Assembly: GCF_002269385.1 (NCBI RefSeq)
Contig: NZ_CP022957.1
Span: 3,525,001-3,589,000 of the forward strand
DNA from: Maribacter cobaltidurans
GTDB lineage: Bacteria > Bacteroidota > Bacteroidia > Flavobacteriales > Flavobacteriaceae
Direction of reading: 5' to 3'
DNA length: 64,000 nt
Below the pieces are notes generated by a model. It was given only the letters and a program-made list of their open reading frames with translations, did not search any database and was not told the DNA's origin. The translations under genes and the position numbers were made by a program. Shown piece after piece: positions 52,974 through 61,789 of this stretch (position 1 is its first letter; every line of letters starts with the position of its first letter).

Positions 52974-54920
52974 TTAGTTTATCTGAATTTTATTTCTATA
53001 ATTGCTCAAATAATATAGCATCATAAGAATCCCAAGTAAGACCAATTGAGATATTAAACTTTCCAATGTAGGATAGACACCCAACCAATCTATTTTAGGG
53101 GAAACAGGGAGACCTGTTACAGAAAGCCAGCCAGCTTCTTGAATGGCGTGAATACCTTTACCTATTAGAATTACCGCCAATAGGGTAATTACCCACGAGG
53201 AATATCTAAAAAGTTGCCGGACCGGTATTTTTTTTGAATATTTTAGAAAAAGAAACGCGAGCAGGCCTATCAAGGCAAAAGCCGCCAGCACCCCAAACCC
53301 GATGGATGATTGATCGCCAGATTGGGTTTCCAAACCAATGGCCTGTAAAAAAAGGATCGATTCAAAAGCTTCCCGGAAAACGACCATAAATGAAAAGAAT
53401 GCCAGCCCGATCATTTTTTCACCCTTCAATTGTGCCCCGACCTTTTTTTCAATAAACTCTTTCCATTTTTTGGAATGGGAATAGTTGTGAAGCCAAAAAC
53501 CGACAAAGGCGAGGACAATAACCGCTACCAATGAAATCATTCCCTCCATTATTTCCCTATTCTGACCACTTATGCCAATAATCCAATCTGAAAGGAACCA
53601 TCCTGCTACACCCATTAAAATAGCGGTAATCCATCCACGGTGAATATAGGGCAGGGCTTTTTTAGCCTTTGGTGTTCTACGTATCAGTGCCAAGATAAGT
53701 GCAATGATCAAAAAAGCTTCCAGTCCCTCACGCAGCATTATGGATGCCGCCAAAAAGAAAGAAAGCCAATAGTTGAGCTTTTCATCTTTCATCATTTTTT
53801 CGGCGCGGTCAATAGTTGAGAGGGCACTATTTATTTTATATTCGACCTCACTTGAATTTTTGCCTTGTTCAATGACCTGCCTAACATCCATCATTTTTTG
53901 CTCCAATTGGGAAGTAAATTTAGGATCATTGGCTTTTAGGCGTATCTCGACGGGTTCAATCCCTTCTAAATAGGCTGCCAACGCTTTTTGACGGGCCTCA
54001 TCTTTATTGCCATTTTTATAATTGGAAAATGCTTGATGAAGATAATCCCTCGCAACAGTCAAACTGGATTGCGATAGTTCTCCTGAAGGGGAAAAAAACC
54101 TCAATGCCTTTAGCTTTTTTTGTCCCTGTATATTCGAACCGAGTTTTTTGATTAATTGATTATCCGATAGCGTGGCAACATCCTTTAGTGAAGTTTTCCC
54201 ATATTGCTGATTGAATATTTTTTTCAGGGATACAGAATCTATTTCTTGTTTTTGAAACCGTAATGATTTGACATAAAAGGCCAAATCCCAGGCTTCTTTA
54301 TCGGATAGTTCCGTAAACGCCTGCATCGCTGTTCCTTCCACGCCCAGTTTGACCGTATTATAGGCTTCAAATGGGGACAGGCCTGCCATAAGGGAATCAT
54401 TCAAAAAATTTGCGGGGGCTGGTTTTAACCCATTGGCCAAAGTTCCGTTTCCACCGCCTTTTGGTCCGTGGCATTGAACACAGTTCTGCGTATATAGTTT
54501 TTGACCATTTGCCGCGTCCGGCCAATTTAAGGGGGCAACTTCATAGCCGGTCGTTTTAATGATCGCCCATTTTACTTTTTCTGCTAAGTCCTTAATTTTT
54601 TTACTGGAAGCTTTATCCCGAACAAGGATTTTTAAATCATTTAAATCAGAAAGGATAGATTGCCCTGATCTGGATGGTAATTTTATTTTTTGTGTTAAGT
54701 TAAAAATCTTTGCGCTAAACTCCTGCATTTCGGCATATTCTGCCTTGTCGATTACTTTTCCTTCCCTCACGGCCATTGGATAATCTTTTGAAAGATAATC
54801 CAAAAGATGGATTACACTTTGGATATTACTATCCTTTTCCTTTGCAGAAATTTGAAGAGAAGAAAAGAATATAAAAATATATAGGACGTATGATGGTATG
54901 GAATACAAATACAATTTCAT
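52974..54920 (-). CDS. Cytochrome c - FTR1-type iron permease fusion
   Basis: 648 aa. A signal helix, then a periplasmic region with a heme c site CVQCH at 147-151, then seven helices with the two FTR1 iron motifs REGLE (near 397) and REAFE (near 513). FTR1-type permeases import iron after oxidation; the fused cytochrome would couple electron transfer to uptake. This is a known Bacteroidetes layout. An effect on lead or other metals is also reported for family relatives. Confidence 0.88.
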   Translation of the reverse strand: MKLYLYSIPSYVLYIFIFFSSLQISAKEKDSNIQSVIHLLDYLSKDYPMAVREGKVIDKAEYAEMQEFSAKIFNLTQKIKLPSRSGQSILSDLNDLKILVRDKASSKKIKDLAEKVKWAIIKTTGYEVAPLNWPDAANGQKLYTQNCVQCHGPKGGGNGTLANGLKPAPANFLNDSLMAGLSPFEAYNTVKLGVEGTAMQAFTELSDKEAWDLAFYVKSLRFQKQEIDSVSLKKIFNQQYGKTSLKDVATLSDNQLIKKLGSNIQGQKKLKALRFFSPSGELSQSSLTVARDYLHQAFSNYKNGNKDEARQKALAAYLEGIEPVEIRLKANDPKFTSQLEQKMMDVRQVIEQGKNSSEVEYKINSALSTIDRAEKMMKDEKLNYWLSFFLAASIMLREGLEAFLIIALILALIRRTPKAKKALPYIHRGWITAILMGVAGWFLSDWIIGISGQNREIMEGMISLVAVIVLAFVGFWLHNYSHSKKWKEFIEKKVGAQLKGEKMIGLAFFSFMVVFREAFESILFLQAIGLETQSGDQSSIGFGVLAAFALIGLLAFLFLKYSKKIPVRQLFRYSSWVITLLAVILIGKGIHAIQEAGWLSVTGLPVSPKIDWLGVYPTLESLISQLVLLGILMMLYYLSNYRNKIQIN

Positions 54921-55052
54921 TAAGAAATTTTAAAAACAATTATTATTTAGACTAAATATAAACAAAAGCGTCGTATTTTGAAAACAACTAAACTTTATGT
55001 AATTTTTTTTTTTAAAAATCAACATTTACAAAACCCTATAAAGTTTTTCTTT

Positions 55053-56960
55053 TTACCTTAATAACCTCAAACCGCTAAGTATCACCAATACCGTACTTCC
55101 CTCGTGCCCGATTACACCTTCCGGCAAATTTATAATACCACCAATAAAATTTAAAGTAATAAGGGTAAGTGCCACGCCAATGGCAAAAATCACATTCTGT
55201 TTGATAATCCTGTTTGTTCTTTTGCCTAAAGAAATGGCAAATGGAATTCTCTCAATATCATCGGCCATTAAAATAACATCGGCAGTTTCTATTGCTATAT
55301 CTGTGCCCGCGGCCCCCATAGCGATACCTACGGATGCGGCCGCCAAGGCGGGTGCATCATTGACCCCATCCCCGACCATTGCGACCTTGCCATATTTGGC
55401 GGTCATTTTTTTGATAAAATCAACCTTGTCTTCGGGTAAAAGACCTGAATAAATTTCTTCTATTCCAGTGCTTTCCCCAATGTTCTTTGCAGTTCTCTCA
55501 TTATCGCCCGTTAAGAGCGCTACACGGATATTCATATTTTTTAATTCCTCGATTACCCTTCTCGCTTCAAGCCGTACTTGGTCGAAAATTGAAACCATTC
55601 CAATAAGATTATGACCGTTAGATACAAATATGATTGTTCTTCCTTGTTGTTCAAGCTTAAGGGCCAAATCTTCCTGTTCTTTGGTAAGGACTATATTGTT
55701 TAACATATCCCTTTTACCAACCTTATAACTGATTCCATTTAAAGTGCCCTGCACCCCCATACCCTTAAAAGACCGTAAGTTTATGGAATGCTCCAGTTCA
55801 ATATTCTTATTTAGGGCGTGTTGCACGATGGACTTTGCAATGGGATGTTCGGATAAAGCTTCTATGGAAGCCGTTGTTTTCAACAATTCCATTTCAGAAT
55901 AATTTTCGAATGAAATTATGTCCTGCACAACGGGTTCTCCATAGGTGAGGGTTCCCGTTTTGTCGAATATTACCGCCTTGACCCCTGCAATATTTTCAAG
56001 GTGCGCACCACCTTTGAACAAAACCCTTTTCCTGGATGCATTGGAAATTGCAGACAATATGGCCGGCATAATAGAGGATACCAATGCACAGGGCGAAGCC
56101 ACCACCAAAAAGATCATTGCCCTATAAATTGTTTCCTTCCACGACCAATGTATTATAAAAGGAGGGGCGATCATTAGGATTATTGCCGTAATGACAACGA
56201 TTTTTGCATAGATACTTTCAAATTTTTCAACGAAAAGCTGGTTGGGTGGTTTTTCGTTTTTAGCTTCCTGCACCAAGTGGATTATTTTTGAAAGCATCGT
56301 TTCTTCTGCTTGCTTGGTCACTTTAACCTCTATGCCACCGTAACCGTTCACAGTCCCAGAGAAAACTTCATCATTAACCGTTTTATCCACGGGAACGGAT
56401 TCCCCGGTTATGGTAGCTTGATAAATTGCGGAATATCCTTGGGTAATAATACCGTCGGCAGCAATACGCTCCCCGGGTTTAATTAGAATGGTATCCCCTT
56501 TCTTTAACTCTTCTGCTTTGACCTCTACTTGTTTCCCATTCCTTAATAGAACCGCCTTTTCCGGACGAAGGTCCAGAATGGACCGAATATCTTTGTTCGT
56601 CCGTTCCATTGTATATCCTTCAAGCGTGCCACTCAAGGAAAAAATAAAAATTAAAATAGCCCCATCCATCCAATACCCAATTGCAGCAGCTCCTATTGCA
56701 GCAATTACCATTAGCAAGTCAACATCAAGGTCTTTTTCTTTGAATAGAGTACTGATGCCTTCAACCGCTTTTTGGTAACCACCAACAATATATGCAAACA
56801 GGAAGAGGATAATTTCAACAAATGTATAATCATTTATTCGCGCCAAGTATGCCAGGACAATAAATAGAAGACAAAATGAAGTAACGATTGCCGCCCCGTG
56901 ACTTTCCCATAAACCAAATGAAAAACCCTTATTGGGCTTATGATTACTTTTCGTGATCAT
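55053..56960 (-). CDS. P1B-type heavy-metal ATPase (Cd/Zn/Co-type)
   Basis: 635 aa from MITKSNHKPN, with the phosphorylation site FDKTGTLT (D333), the TGES actuator loop, SPCAL in the transport helix and MVGDGVNDAPALA. No N-terminal HMA domain is visible. The SPC motif fits Cd/Zn/Pb or Cu export. The start at 56960 is 94 bp from the divergent AraC gene, so the two share a promoter region. Confidence 0.9.
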   Translation of the reverse strand: MITKSNHKPNKGFSFGLWESHGAAIVTSFCLLFIVLAYLARINDYTFVEIILFLFAYIVGGYQKAVEGISTLFKEKDLDVDLLMVIAAIGAAAIGYWMDGAILIFIFSLSGTLEGYTMERTNKDIRSILDLRPEKAVLLRNGKQVEVKAEELKKGDTILIKPGERIAADGIITQGYSAIYQATITGESVPVDKTVNDEVFSGTVNGYGGIEVKVTKQAEETMLSKIIHLVQEAKNEKPPNQLFVEKFESIYAKIVVITAIILMIAPPFIIHWSWKETIYRAMIFLVVASPCALVSSIMPAILSAISNASRKRVLFKGGAHLENIAGVKAVIFDKTGTLTYGEPVVQDIISFENYSEMELLKTTASIEALSEHPIAKSIVQHALNKNIELEHSINLRSFKGMGVQGTLNGISYKVGKRDMLNNIVLTKEQEDLALKLEQQGRTIIFVSNGHNLIGMVSIFDQVRLEARRVIEELKNMNIRVALLTGDNERTAKNIGESTGIEEIYSGLLPEDKVDFIKKMTAKYGKVAMVGDGVNDAPALAAASVGIAMGAAGTDIAIETADVILMADDIERIPFAISLGKRTNRIIKQNVIFAIGVALTLITLNFIGGIINLPEGVIGHEGSTVLVILSGLRLLR

Positions 56961-57054
56961 CGATTTTGATATAAATGAATTGATTCCACAAAAATATTTT
57001 ATTAATCCCGAAATTATTAGGTAAAAAAACGACTTTTTTAAGTACCTTAGCGCA

Positions 57055-57912
57055 ATGAATTCCAATCATATTTATACAGATATAAAAATTTCCACTAAGA
57101 CAATCCATTCGAATGCGTCAAGATCGCATAAGCATAATTATTTTGAATTGATTTATGTATTGGAAGGAAAAGGTGTTCACATAATCAATAAAAATCACTA
57201 TGATTTCTCAAAAGGAAATCTGTTTTTATTAACACCAGAGGATATACATAATTTCGATGTTAAGGAAACAACTACCTTCTGTTTCATAGATTTTACCGAA
57301 AGTTTTTTTGTCGAGAACCCAAAGAAGAAAAGTGGTAAAGCAGAATTAAGCGGGTTTTTTAAGAAACTGGAGTATGTTTTTCATAATCACCATAACACAA
57401 ATGGAAATATTATTACGGGAAATGATGAATTGATCTATGAAGTACTCATTAATAAGCTAATTGATGAAGAACAAAATAACCGACAATACAAGCATATTAT
57501 AGTTCAAAATATCGTTTTTTTACTACTTAATCTTGTAGCAAGAAATATTCAAGAAAATATTATCGTCCACTCTCAATTAGAGAATCCAAAAAACAAGGTT
57601 TATGAAATCATTACTTATATCCAACAAAACATCTATGAAAAAGATCTTATTAAGATAAAACCCTTAGCAACTCATTTCAATAAATCGCCTGATCATTTGG
57701 GAAGGTATTTTAAACGAGAGACCGGCAGAACAATTAAGAATTATATAAACGATTATAAAACCGAGCTTATAAAAACAAGGTTAAAGTACAGCAATTTAAG
57801 TATTTCAGAAATTGCTGATGAGCTGAATTTTACAGACGGTAGTCATCTTAACAAAATTTTCAAAAGGGCTTATGGCAAAACAGCATATCAGTTCAAGGAA
57901 AGCATTGATTAA
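57055..57912 (+). CDS. AraC-family transcriptional regulator
   Basis: 285 aa. The N-terminal cupin-like sensing domain has histidines (SRSHKHNYFELIYV, VHIINKNH) that could bind metal. The C-terminal AraC HTH pair is at ~190-280 (LATHFNKSPDHLGRYFKRETG, SISEIADELNFTDGSHLNKIFKRAYG). It is divergently transcribed from the P1B ATPase and is the likely regulator of it. Confidence 0.85.
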   Translation: MNSNHIYTDIKISTKTIHSNASRSHKHNYFELIYVLEGKGVHIINKNHYDFSKGNLFLLTPEDIHNFDVKETTTFCFIDFTESFFVENPKKKSGKAELSGFFKKLEYVFHNHHNTNGNIITGNDELIYEVLINKLIDEEQNNRQYKHIIVQNIVFLLLNLVARNIQENIIVHSQLENPKNKVYEIITYIQQNIYEKDLIKIKPLATHFNKSPDHLGRYFKRETGRTIKNYINDYKTELIKTRLKYSNLSISEIADELNFTDGSHLNKIFKRAYGKTAYQFKESID

Positions 57913-57967
57913 ATAAAGCGTCAATAGATAAAACAATCAATTGAGCCAATTCCGATGAAAGCTTCAA

Positions 57968-58133
57968 TGCTTATGAATATTACCTTTCAGCACAAAAAAG
58001 TAGAACAATAAAGGCTACGATTATCAGAAGGACTAAGGCAATTATGCCTTTTACCCTATCACTATTTGTGATTTCGTCCTTAGTTGGTTTTTGAACTTTT
58101 TTCTTTCATCCGTTTCTGAGGCTTTGAGACATT
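57968..58133 (-). pseudogene. Broken copy of the small basic single-TM protein gene
   Basis: The minus-strand sequence from ATGTCTCAAAG closely matches 42564-42731 but has an in-frame TGA after eight codons and a later single-base shift, so it no longer encodes the protein. Confidence 0.6.
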
Positions 58134-58139
58134 TTTTAT

Positions 58140-58470
58140 TTATTTCCAATTCATTTTCTGTAAAAGTATCGCATTCAGTATGGCAAGAAAGGCTGCGCCA
58201 ACATCGGCAAAAACGGCCTCCCACATTGTTGCCATCCCAAAGGCACCTAAGACCATAACGGCGATTTTAACCCCGAATGCCAAACCGATATTCTGCCAAA
58301 CTATTTGTCTGGTCGAACGGCCTATTTTTATTGCCCTTGCGATTTTGGAGGGTTGGTCGGTCTGGATGATGACATCGGCGGTCTCAATGGCTACATCGCT
58401 GCCCAAACCGCCCATAGCCATACCTACATCACTCGTGGCCAAAACGGGGGCATCGTTGATACCGCTATAA
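58140..58470 (-). pseudogene. 3' fragment of a P1B-type ATPase gene
   Basis: Codes for GINDAPVLATSDVGMAMGG...QKMNWK, the conserved hinge and last two helices of a metal P-type ATPase. The phosphorylation and transport domains are missing, and an in-frame stop precedes the segment. It is a relic of a second pump near the right end of element 2. Confidence 0.75.
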
Positions 58471-58575
58471 ATAAATTAAGCATATTCAACTATTTCAATA
58501 TTTGAAAAAAATTATGAAAGATCCAAAAAACCAATCAACACCCGTAATAGAATGATCATACCCCCAATTATCCAG

Positions 58576-58834
58576 TTATTTTTTTTTGTTCCATTTATAC
58601 CCCTTTACTATTAACAAACACTCTGTTTTTACACCTTTGGGAATTAGACTTACGGCGAAATAAGTATCTATCGGGAAAAAGTCGGGAATCAGATCAATGG
58701 GACTTAGCGTATACCCAATATCGAAAAAAATTAAAACTTTGGCGGACCAAAGAGTTCTTCTGTCTTTGTAGGCCAAATGCAACATCACCAGTTGCTGCTT
58801 TAGTTTTTTTTGCCCAGACTTTTAATTTTTTCAT
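58576..58834 (-). pseudogene. Frameshifted DUF1232 (YkvA-like) gene
   Basis: The 5' part reads MKKLKVWAKK; a run of eight As adds one base and shifts the frame. After it, LKQQLVMLHLAYKDRRTLWSAKVLIFFDIGYTLSPIDLIPDF follows, the DUF1232 core. The C-terminus past IPDF also departs from the family. It is a relic, unless the A-run is slippage-tolerant. Confidence 0.6.
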
Positions 58835-58965
58835 AATACATTGAGACTGTTCTAAATACTTATGGAATCCTGCACAAAGGGGATGCCAAATAGAATTTGA
58901 TCCTATTTATTGTTTTTTTAGTTTAAGATATTCATATATCTTTGTTTTCACGAATAAAATTGGTG

Positions 58966-58991
58966 CAAAGGTTACCTATTCGGTTACCTAA
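58966..58991. other. Right-end arm repeat of element 2
   Basis: GGTTACCTA at 58970-58978 and 58982-58990 with spacer TTC. The 26-bp block is identical to 12811-12836, and it starts 81 bp before the att-like site at 59051. Confidence 0.75.
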
Positions 58992-59050
58992 TTTTATTGA
59001 ATTAATATAAGTGTCTGGTTATTAAAATATTGTCTAGTGGCAAGTTAGTT

Positions 59051-59063
59051 CTGCCACCCCGAC
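59051..59063. other. att-like site (tRNA-Pro 3'-end-like), junction of elements 2 and 3
   Basis: CTGCCACCCCGAC, identical to 12701-12713. Arm repeats of element 2 lie before it and arm repeats of element 3 after it. The surrounding 58835-59277 holds no gene. Confidence 0.65.
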
Positions 59064-59164
59064 GAACCTAGAAATAGGTCACAATAAAACACTGTTAATC
59101 ATTTGATTTTCAGTGTTTTTTGTTTTTTATGCATTCAATTGATTTCATTTAAAACCAAATAAAA

Positions 59165-59185
59165 GGTGTGCAATTCGGTGTACAA
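59165..59185. other. Left-end arm repeat of element 3
   Basis: GGTGTGCAA and GGTGTACAA separated by TTC (12-bp period), 114 bp after the att-like site, the same offset as in element 2. The sequence is element-specific. Confidence 0.6.
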
Positions 59186-59230
59186 CGATTAATCCGGAAT
59201 GTACTAACTTTAAAGGACTTTAGGGTACGA

Positions 59231-59241
59231 TTTGACTTTCG
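59231..59241 (+). promoter_or_regulatory. TTTGACTTTCG motif before integrase 2
   Basis: Same 15-bp context (CGATTTGACTTTCGT) as before integrase 1 at 12891-12905. Confidence 0.4.
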
Positions 59242-59277
59242 TCTTTACAATTTATTGTTTAACCAAAGTCATGTACA

Positions 59278-60528
59278 ATGAAATCAAAACACACTTTCAC
59301 CGTAATTTTCTTTACCAGAAAATCAAGAAGCGTCCCAAACCAATTATCCATCTATGTTCGAATTACTGTGGATGGTCAAAGGTCTGAGATAAGCCTAAAA
59401 AGAAGCATTCCCTCCAAGGAGTGGGACAGTTCACGGAACCGGGGCAGGGGAGGTTCACAGAGAATAAGGGTATTGAACGCCTATTTGGAGAGTGCTTATA
59501 GTGGACTGTTGGACTGCCATAAAGAGCTTTTGGAAGGGAACAGGGTCGTTTCATCAGATGCCATTAAGTCCCGTTATCTTGGAGAGGATGACAACAGCAA
59601 GACCTTAAGAGAACTTATCAAGTACCATAATGAGAATATGTCAGTTGTCCTAAAAGAAGGGACGATGAAGAACTATTATACGACGGAAAAGTATCTGAAC
59701 AGGTTTTTAGCCAAGAAAAGAAAGGTCAACGATATCCGCCTAAAACAGTTGAACTATGTCTTTGTAACGGATTTTGAACATTTTTTGCGCAATTACAGAG
59801 ATTCTAAGAAGAATTTATCATTGGGCAACAATGGTGTGATGAAACATCTTGAAAGGTTCAAGAAGATGCTCAACCTTGCCGTTAAATTGGAATGGATGGA
59901 CAAGAACCCGTTCAACCAGTTCCAGTTGAAATATAACAAATATGACAGGCAGTTTCTGGACGAAGAGGAACTGGAGCAATTGGAAAGCACTGAACTGGGG
60001 AACGAACGTTTGGATCGGATAAGGGACTGTTTTATATTTTCATGCTATACAGGCCTTTCCTATGTGGATGTCAAGGAGCTGAACGGTGACAATATCGTAA
60101 AGGGAATCGACGGGAACCTTTGGATAAGTACCAGGCGTGAAAAAACGGACAAGCCCGTTAAGGTACCATTGCTCCCAAAGGCACGGGAAATATTGGAAAA
60201 ATATATGCAATGTCCGGAAATGGAAAATAAAGAAAACCTGTTGCCCATTAGTTCCAATCAAAAGACCAATGCCTATTTAAAGGAAATAGCGGACTCCTGT
60301 GAAATCTATAAAAACCTGACCTTTCATGTGGCACGACATACCTTTGCCACTACAGTAATGCTCTCCAACGGTGTGCCCATCGAAACGGTATCCAAGCTTC
60401 TTGGGCATACCAAACTGTCTACCACACAGATTTATGCCAGGGTCGTGGAATCCAAGATAAGTGAGGACATTGGAAATCTTTTGATCAGGTTCAAGGAAAA
60501 GGCAACCAAAAAAAGTGCAGCTACTTAA
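59278..60528 (+). CDS. Tyrosine recombinase / integrase of element 3
   Basis: 416 aa, homologous along the full length to the integrase at 12940-14193. The catalytic domain shows YTGLSYVDVKEL, LTFHVARHTFATT (HxxR) and LGHTKLSTTQIYARVV with the nucleophilic Tyr. It probably acts on the tRNA-Pro-like site using the GGTGT(A/G)CAA arms upstream. Confidence 0.93.
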   Translation: MKSKHTFTVIFFTRKSRSVPNQLSIYVRITVDGQRSEISLKRSIPSKEWDSSRNRGRGGSQRIRVLNAYLESAYSGLLDCHKELLEGNRVVSSDAIKSRYLGEDDNSKTLRELIKYHNENMSVVLKEGTMKNYYTTEKYLNRFLAKKRKVNDIRLKQLNYVFVTDFEHFLRNYRDSKKNLSLGNNGVMKHLERFKKMLNLAVKLEWMDKNPFNQFQLKYNKYDRQFLDEEELEQLESTELGNERLDRIRDCFIFSCYTGLSYVDVKELNGDNIVKGIDGNLWISTRREKTDKPVKVPLLPKAREILEKYMQCPEMENKENLLPISSNQKTNAYLKEIADSCEIYKNLTFHVARHTFATTVMLSNGVPIETVSKLLGHTKLSTTQIYARVVESKISEDIGNLLIRFKEKATKKSAAT

Positions 60529-60533
60529 CTAAG

Positions 60534-60566
60534 AAGGGAGCGTATTTTTCGCTCCCTTTCCTTATT
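60534..60566 (+). terminator. Terminator after integrase 2
   Basis: AAGGGAGCG / CGCTCCCTT stem with a T-rich tail, 6 bp after the stop codon. The remaining stretch to 60838 shows nothing I can name. Confidence 0.8.
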
Positions 60567-60838
60567 TATATAACTGAAATCAAACTTTAAAAAAAGCGAA
60601 CGAAGCAGAGCAAAGTGCTGCAAGCCCCAAATCTTACCGAAACAAATTTACTGAGCGAGGCAGGATGTCTCTACTTTATCTGCTTTTGTACCATGAAAGT
60701 AGGTTTGACTGTAGCCTTACCCTTCTTAGGACATCGCTAAATTCATAAAAATATCATTATTGTTTTGCTTTTCTCCTGCCATATTTTATTGATTTTCTTT
60801 TTTCTTAGAAATCTATACTTTTACAACGGTTACTTGTG

Positions 60839-61447
60839 CTATTGTGTACAGTTTTTTTTACGATTAAATTGTATATCCGTCTGCCCTTTGCGGATATTTA
60901 CATAAGCCCAAGGCACACCCTCAGCTATGTTTTGTTCGGTAAAGAATTCGAAAAACAACACTTTACCTTCATTAAATAAATTCTCTTTCAGATAATTAAT
61001 TAAAGTTTCTAATTCCGACTTATTTAATTCTTGTTTCAATAATACTTTAAACTCTCCTATTCCACCATAGTTGAACATTTTACTTTTCAAGATTTCAAAT
61101 TCGATAATCTTCCCATTAGAAATAGTAATTGGTAATTGCTGTAAATACTTAGATTCATGAGAATTATCTGACTCAAGTTTTACTGCTTTAAAAGAATAGC
61201 TGTTCTTTTCTAGTTCAATTTGATAGAATTGAATTCCTCTTGATTTAAAAAGGTTTATAATTTTACTTTTATCTGATTCATTGATTTTTAAACCAAAATA
61301 GATTGATTTCAGGGCTTTATGATAATAGGAATTAAGTCCAATTTTACTAGTTACAATTCGATGTTCTTGCTCATATTCCCACCTTTTTGATTTATGAAAA
61401 GCGAACTTTTTTATATAGTTGTTTTGTTTGTTTTTTATAATGTCCAA
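60839..61447 (-). pseudogene. Truncated DUF2971-like gene
   Basis: The visible frame (202 aa) includes KSKRWEYEQEHRIV, the C-terminal signature of DUF2971, but the N-terminal half is missing; homology starts at the very beginning of the frame. It meets the SusD remnant about 40 bp upstream, suggesting that both were cut at a shared breakpoint near 61450-61480. Function unknown. Confidence 0.6.
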
Positions 61448-61481
61448 AAAACCAATGCTAGGAGGCTTTTTTGAATATATG

Positions 61482-61723
61482 GGGAAGCGTTAAAAACCAG
61501 GATTGCCGAGGAGCGAAGGCGAGAACTGGCCTTGGAAGGTAATGGGGTATATGACTACATCAGAACAGGGAAGGATATCGTTAGGCCTGAAAGCGACCAT
61601 GTGAATACCGGTGTCAACGTGAGCAATTTGGATATATCGGCCACATCCCCCAAAACCATATATCCAATACCGGCCAGTGAAGTTGAGGCCTCAGGTATGG
61701 AACAGACCATTGGGTATGATTAA
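61482..61723 (+). pseudogene. 3' fragment of a SusD/RagB-type outer-membrane lipoprotein gene
   Basis: ALKTRIAEERRRELALEGN followed by GVYDYIRTGKDIV is the conserved C-terminal block of SusD/RagB glycan-binding lipoproteins. Only about 80 residues remain. It shows that DNA from a polysaccharide utilization locus was present before element 3 was rearranged. Confidence 0.75.
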
Positions 61724-61740
61724 ACTTGGCTTAAGTCAAT

Positions 61741-61778
61741 AAAAAAGAACAGCGGTGTCCATATCCCCGCTGTTTTTG
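61741..61778. terminator. Bidirectional terminator
   Basis: AACAGCGG / CCGCTGTT stem with an A-run on its left and a T-run on its right. It lies between the SusD remnant and the convergent sialidase-fold gene and could serve both. Confidence 0.75.
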
Positions 61779-61789
61779 ATTTCATTGCC

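Larger units (their letters stand above)
12701..59063. mobile_element. Element 2: ~46.35-kb integrative conjugative element
   Basis: The two ends carry the same 13-bp sequence (12701-12713 and 59051-59063). They also share an exact 26-bp block containing the arm repeat (12811-12836 and 58966-58991). Inside are an integrase at the left end, relaxase, coupling ATPase, VirB4-like TraG, TraE/F/I/J/K/M/N, rteC and an excisionase-like gene, which is a near-complete conjugation set. Cargo is a mer-like operon, a putative restriction-modification pair, and RND, P-type and FTR1 metal transport genes. Several cargo genes near the right end are broken. Confidence 0.75.

Noticed and set aside
58140..58470. 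Intact small P-type ATPase
   Set aside because: The phosphorylation, actuator and metal-binding helices are missing and a stop precedes the conserved segment; only a fragment remains.
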